Source: Mucilaginibacter gossypii
GTDB lineage: Bacteria; Bacteroidota; Bacteroidia; Sphingobacteriales; Sphingobacteriaceae
Direction of reading: 5' to 3'
Assembly (NCBI RefSeq): GCF_900100945.1
Contig: NZ_FNCG01000010.1
Coordinates: 62,001 to 126,000, forward strand
DNA length: 64,000 nucleotides
The translations under genes and the position numbers were made by a program. Below, in pieces: positions 62,402 through 64,000 of this stretch (positions are counted from its first letter, which is position 1; each line of letters opens with the position of its first letter). A model generated the notes under the pieces. That model saw only the letters and a program-made list of their open reading frames with translations, was not told the origin of the DNA and searched no databases.

Positions 62402-64000
62402 ATGAGTGACCTAACCTTAGAAGTTGATCAATTTTTACGTTCTGTTGAAATCAGTAAAACAGATTTTTTTACAACAATCGTTGGTGCAGGTGCCTCTATC
62501 AGTTCCGGTATTAAATCAGCAAGCGATTGTATATGGGAATGGAAAAGAGATATCTACGCCACCAAAGCAATTTCAAACTCTCAGTTAAAACTCGATGATC
62601 GTTCCGAACAAGTTCGTGAAACTATCCAAAACTGGCTGAATAATGAGAATAGCTACCCTTTATTAAATAGTGCGGAAGAATACTCCTTCTACGTAGAGAA
62701 ATGTTATCCTATCGAGGCAGATCGGCAAAAATATTTCAAACGGTTATGTGAAAAGAAAGAACCTTCGGTAGGCTATAAATTACTTTGCCTGTTGCATGAA
62801 TCGGGACTTATAAAATCTGTTTGGACAACGAATTTCGATGATCTTTGCCGCGACGCCGCCATTAAAACCAGCAATACTGTAATTGACGTCACACTGGATT
62901 CAGTAGACCGGGTAATAAGACCACTGAACAGCTCGGAAATGTTATTGATTAAATTGCATGGCGATTATAAATATGGGCCGTTGAAAAATACGGACAGTGA
63001 ATTAAAAACCCAGGACGAAACCTTCCGAACCAGACTGATCGACTATTTGAATGATAAACATCTGATTGTATCAGGTTACAGTGGACGGGACGAATCGATC
63101 ATGGCCGCGTTAAAGGAAAGCTATGCGAAAAGAGGTTCAGGAAGATTATACTGGTGTGGCTATGGGCATGATATTCCACCTTCGGTTAGAGAATTGCTAC
63201 AGGTTGCCAGAGCCAATGGTAGGGATGCCTATTACATACCTACCGATGGCTTTGATAAACTCATGATAAGTCTATCAAAAATCGTTTGCAGGGATGATCA
63301 GTCATTATTGAACAAGTACGCAGAATATTTAAAGGGTGAGCAAGAAACTATTATTAAGTCGCCCTTCAAAATCGACGTGGGTAATCTGCATTCTATTATC
63401 AAAGGCAATTTATTTCCGATCAAATTACCTCAAGAAGCTTTTCAGTTCGAATCGGATTTAGCGACAGGCCTACAGCCATGGAAATCGATCAAAGAATTGG
63501 TAAAGCCATATAACATTGTCGCTGTCCCGTTTAAAGGTTATGTTTGGGCGCTGGGTACCTTAACCGATATTAATCAATGCTTTGCCGGACAATTCAAGAG
63601 CAGTATTGTTCGTGTACCTATTAAAGGGCTCAACCTTTGGAAAGATACGGCGATTTATAACCTATTGCTAACAGCTTTGACTAAAGCGCTCGCATCACCT
63701 AACGGCCTTCGTTCTAACGGCAAAGACCTCATTTGGAAATCGGCGACAACTTCAAATCGTATTATTCAGAACGTATTGTACTCTACGCATGAGGCTGTTC
63801 GCTTGTCGCTCAGTCACGATGGAAAAAGGCATTATTTATCTTTGGAGCCCGATTTTCGTATCGAGACCGCCGATTCTGACCAGCGGATCAGCAAAGAAAT
63901 CAGGCAAGATGTGGGACGTACGTATTTCGACAAGCTTAGGAATAATTTTTTTGACGAATATATCAAGGGATGGAGAAAGCTGCTATTTACCGGTAAGGAA
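62402..64000 (+). CDS. SIR2-like NADase, probably SIR2-APAZ (3' end outside window)
   Basis: The frame is open from ATG 62402 to the end of the window (533 codons, no stop), so the gene is partial. The N-terminal 290 residues are a SIR2-like domain: VGAGASISSG, TTNFDDLC (the NTNxD site), IKLHGDY with the catalytic His, and HLIVSGYSGRDE. The second part (PWKSIKELVKPYNIVAVPFKGYVWALGTLTD in two pieces, IVRVPI and RHYLSLEPDF) resembles the APAZ region of proteins that partner with short prokaryotic Argonautes (SPARSA), which deplete NAD+ upon invader recognition. If so, a MID-PIWI gene should follow just outside the window. A DSR-type defence sirtuin is the alternative. Confidence 0.8.
   Translation, partial: MSDLTLEVDQFLRSVEISKTDFFTTIVGAGASISSGIKSASDCIWEWKRDIYATKAISNSQLKLDDRSEQVRETIQNWLNNENSYPLLNSAEEYSFYVEKCYPIEADRQKYFKRLCEKKEPSVGYKLLCLLHESGLIKSVWTTNFDDLCRDAAIKTSNTVIDVTLDSVDRVIRPLNSSEMLLIKLHGDYKYGPLKNTDSELKTQDETFRTRLIDYLNDKHLIVSGYSGRDESIMAALKESYAKRGSGRLYWCGYGHDIPPSVRELLQVARANGRDAYYIPTDGFDKLMISLSKIVCRDDQSLLNKYAEYLKGEQETIIKSPFKIDVGNLHSIIKGNLFPIKLPQEAFQFESDLATGLQPWKSIKELVKPYNIVAVPFKGYVWALGTLTDINQCFAGQFKSSIVRVPIKGLNLWKDTAIYNLLLTALTKALASPNGLRSNGKDLIWKSATTSNRIIQNVLYSTHEAVRLSLSHDGKRHYLSLEPDFRIETADSDQRISKEIRQDVGRTYFDKLRNNFFDEYIKGWRKLLFTGKE

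Noticed and set aside
1..64000. CRISPR array or rRNA operon
   Set aside because: No regularly spaced direct repeats and no rRNA-like conserved sequence were noticed in reading the window.

Overview
The window reads as a chromosomal stretch from a soil or plant type member of the Bacteroidota, most likely Sphingobacteriaceae (Mucilaginibacter/Pedobacter-like). This rests on family-level recognition: DUF932 element proteins, TPR-linked HisKA_2 histidine kinases, sigma-54 activators, a Crp/Fnr regulator of the Bacteroidota type, AT-rich start regions with weak Shine-Dalgarno sequences and a moderate GC content. No rRNA or complete tRNA gene was seen.

Layout. (a) 1-1450: the end of an integrated or conjugative element (DUF932 protein, small membrane protein, inverted repeats). 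(b) 1633-10713: a compact accessory island with a NUDIX hydrolase, an unknown protein with a nuclease-like core, an HhH-GPD mismatch glycosylase of the MIG type, a cytosine-5 DNA methyltransferase, a 900-residue protein with two GHKL ATPase domains, a receiver-like protein, a small protein with the His-Gly/Ala-Cys signature of clan CD (caspase-like) proteases, and a convergent SRA-like/HNH nuclease. (c) 10997-16269: a single-chain xanthine dehydrogenase translationally coupled to a secreted metallo-beta-lactamase-fold protein. (d) 16270-17170: hairpins, a tRNA-3'-end-like fragment and a repeated motif, probably an old integration scar. (e) 17174-37839: metabolic and stress genes, including a TPR histidine kinase, a porin/MFS/pyruvate oxidase cluster, DUF1634/TauE, a SLAC1 channel, small SDR/SnoaL/monooxygenase genes around a Crp-like regulator, and a CMD/MBL/DUF983/DUF417/DUF302 run. 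(f) 37983-42085: a gene graveyard (ECF sigma pseudogene, NtrC-like fragment, degraded MBL-DUF983 copy) around a second TPR kinase. (g) 42403-53974: two sigma-54 activators, an MFS pump, two paralogous alpha/beta hydrolases behind a good sigma-54 promoter, DoxX, a third TPR kinase and a P460-like lipoprotein. (h) 54724-64000: a second defence-like island with an unknown ART-like protein, a frameshifted HNH gene, a proteasome-fold/TPR protein, another HNH protein, a KAP NTPase and a SIR2 protein (probably SIR2-APAZ, partner of a short Argonaute) running off the right end.

How the parts may work together. The best candidate for an undescribed system is 2180-10713. The methyltransferase would mark self DNA, the glycosylase would repair T:G mismatches made when 5-methylcytosine deaminates, the SRA/HNH protein (and perhaps the 564-residue protein) would cut, and the GHKL - receiver - caspase-like trio looks like a signalling chain ending in proteolysis. 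The second candidate is the four-gene cassette 54724-59543. The regulatory block in (g) combines HisKA_2 kinases, a receiver-containing sigma-54 activator and a sigma-54 promoter in front of secreted and cytosolic esterases. Functions are inferred from sequence only.
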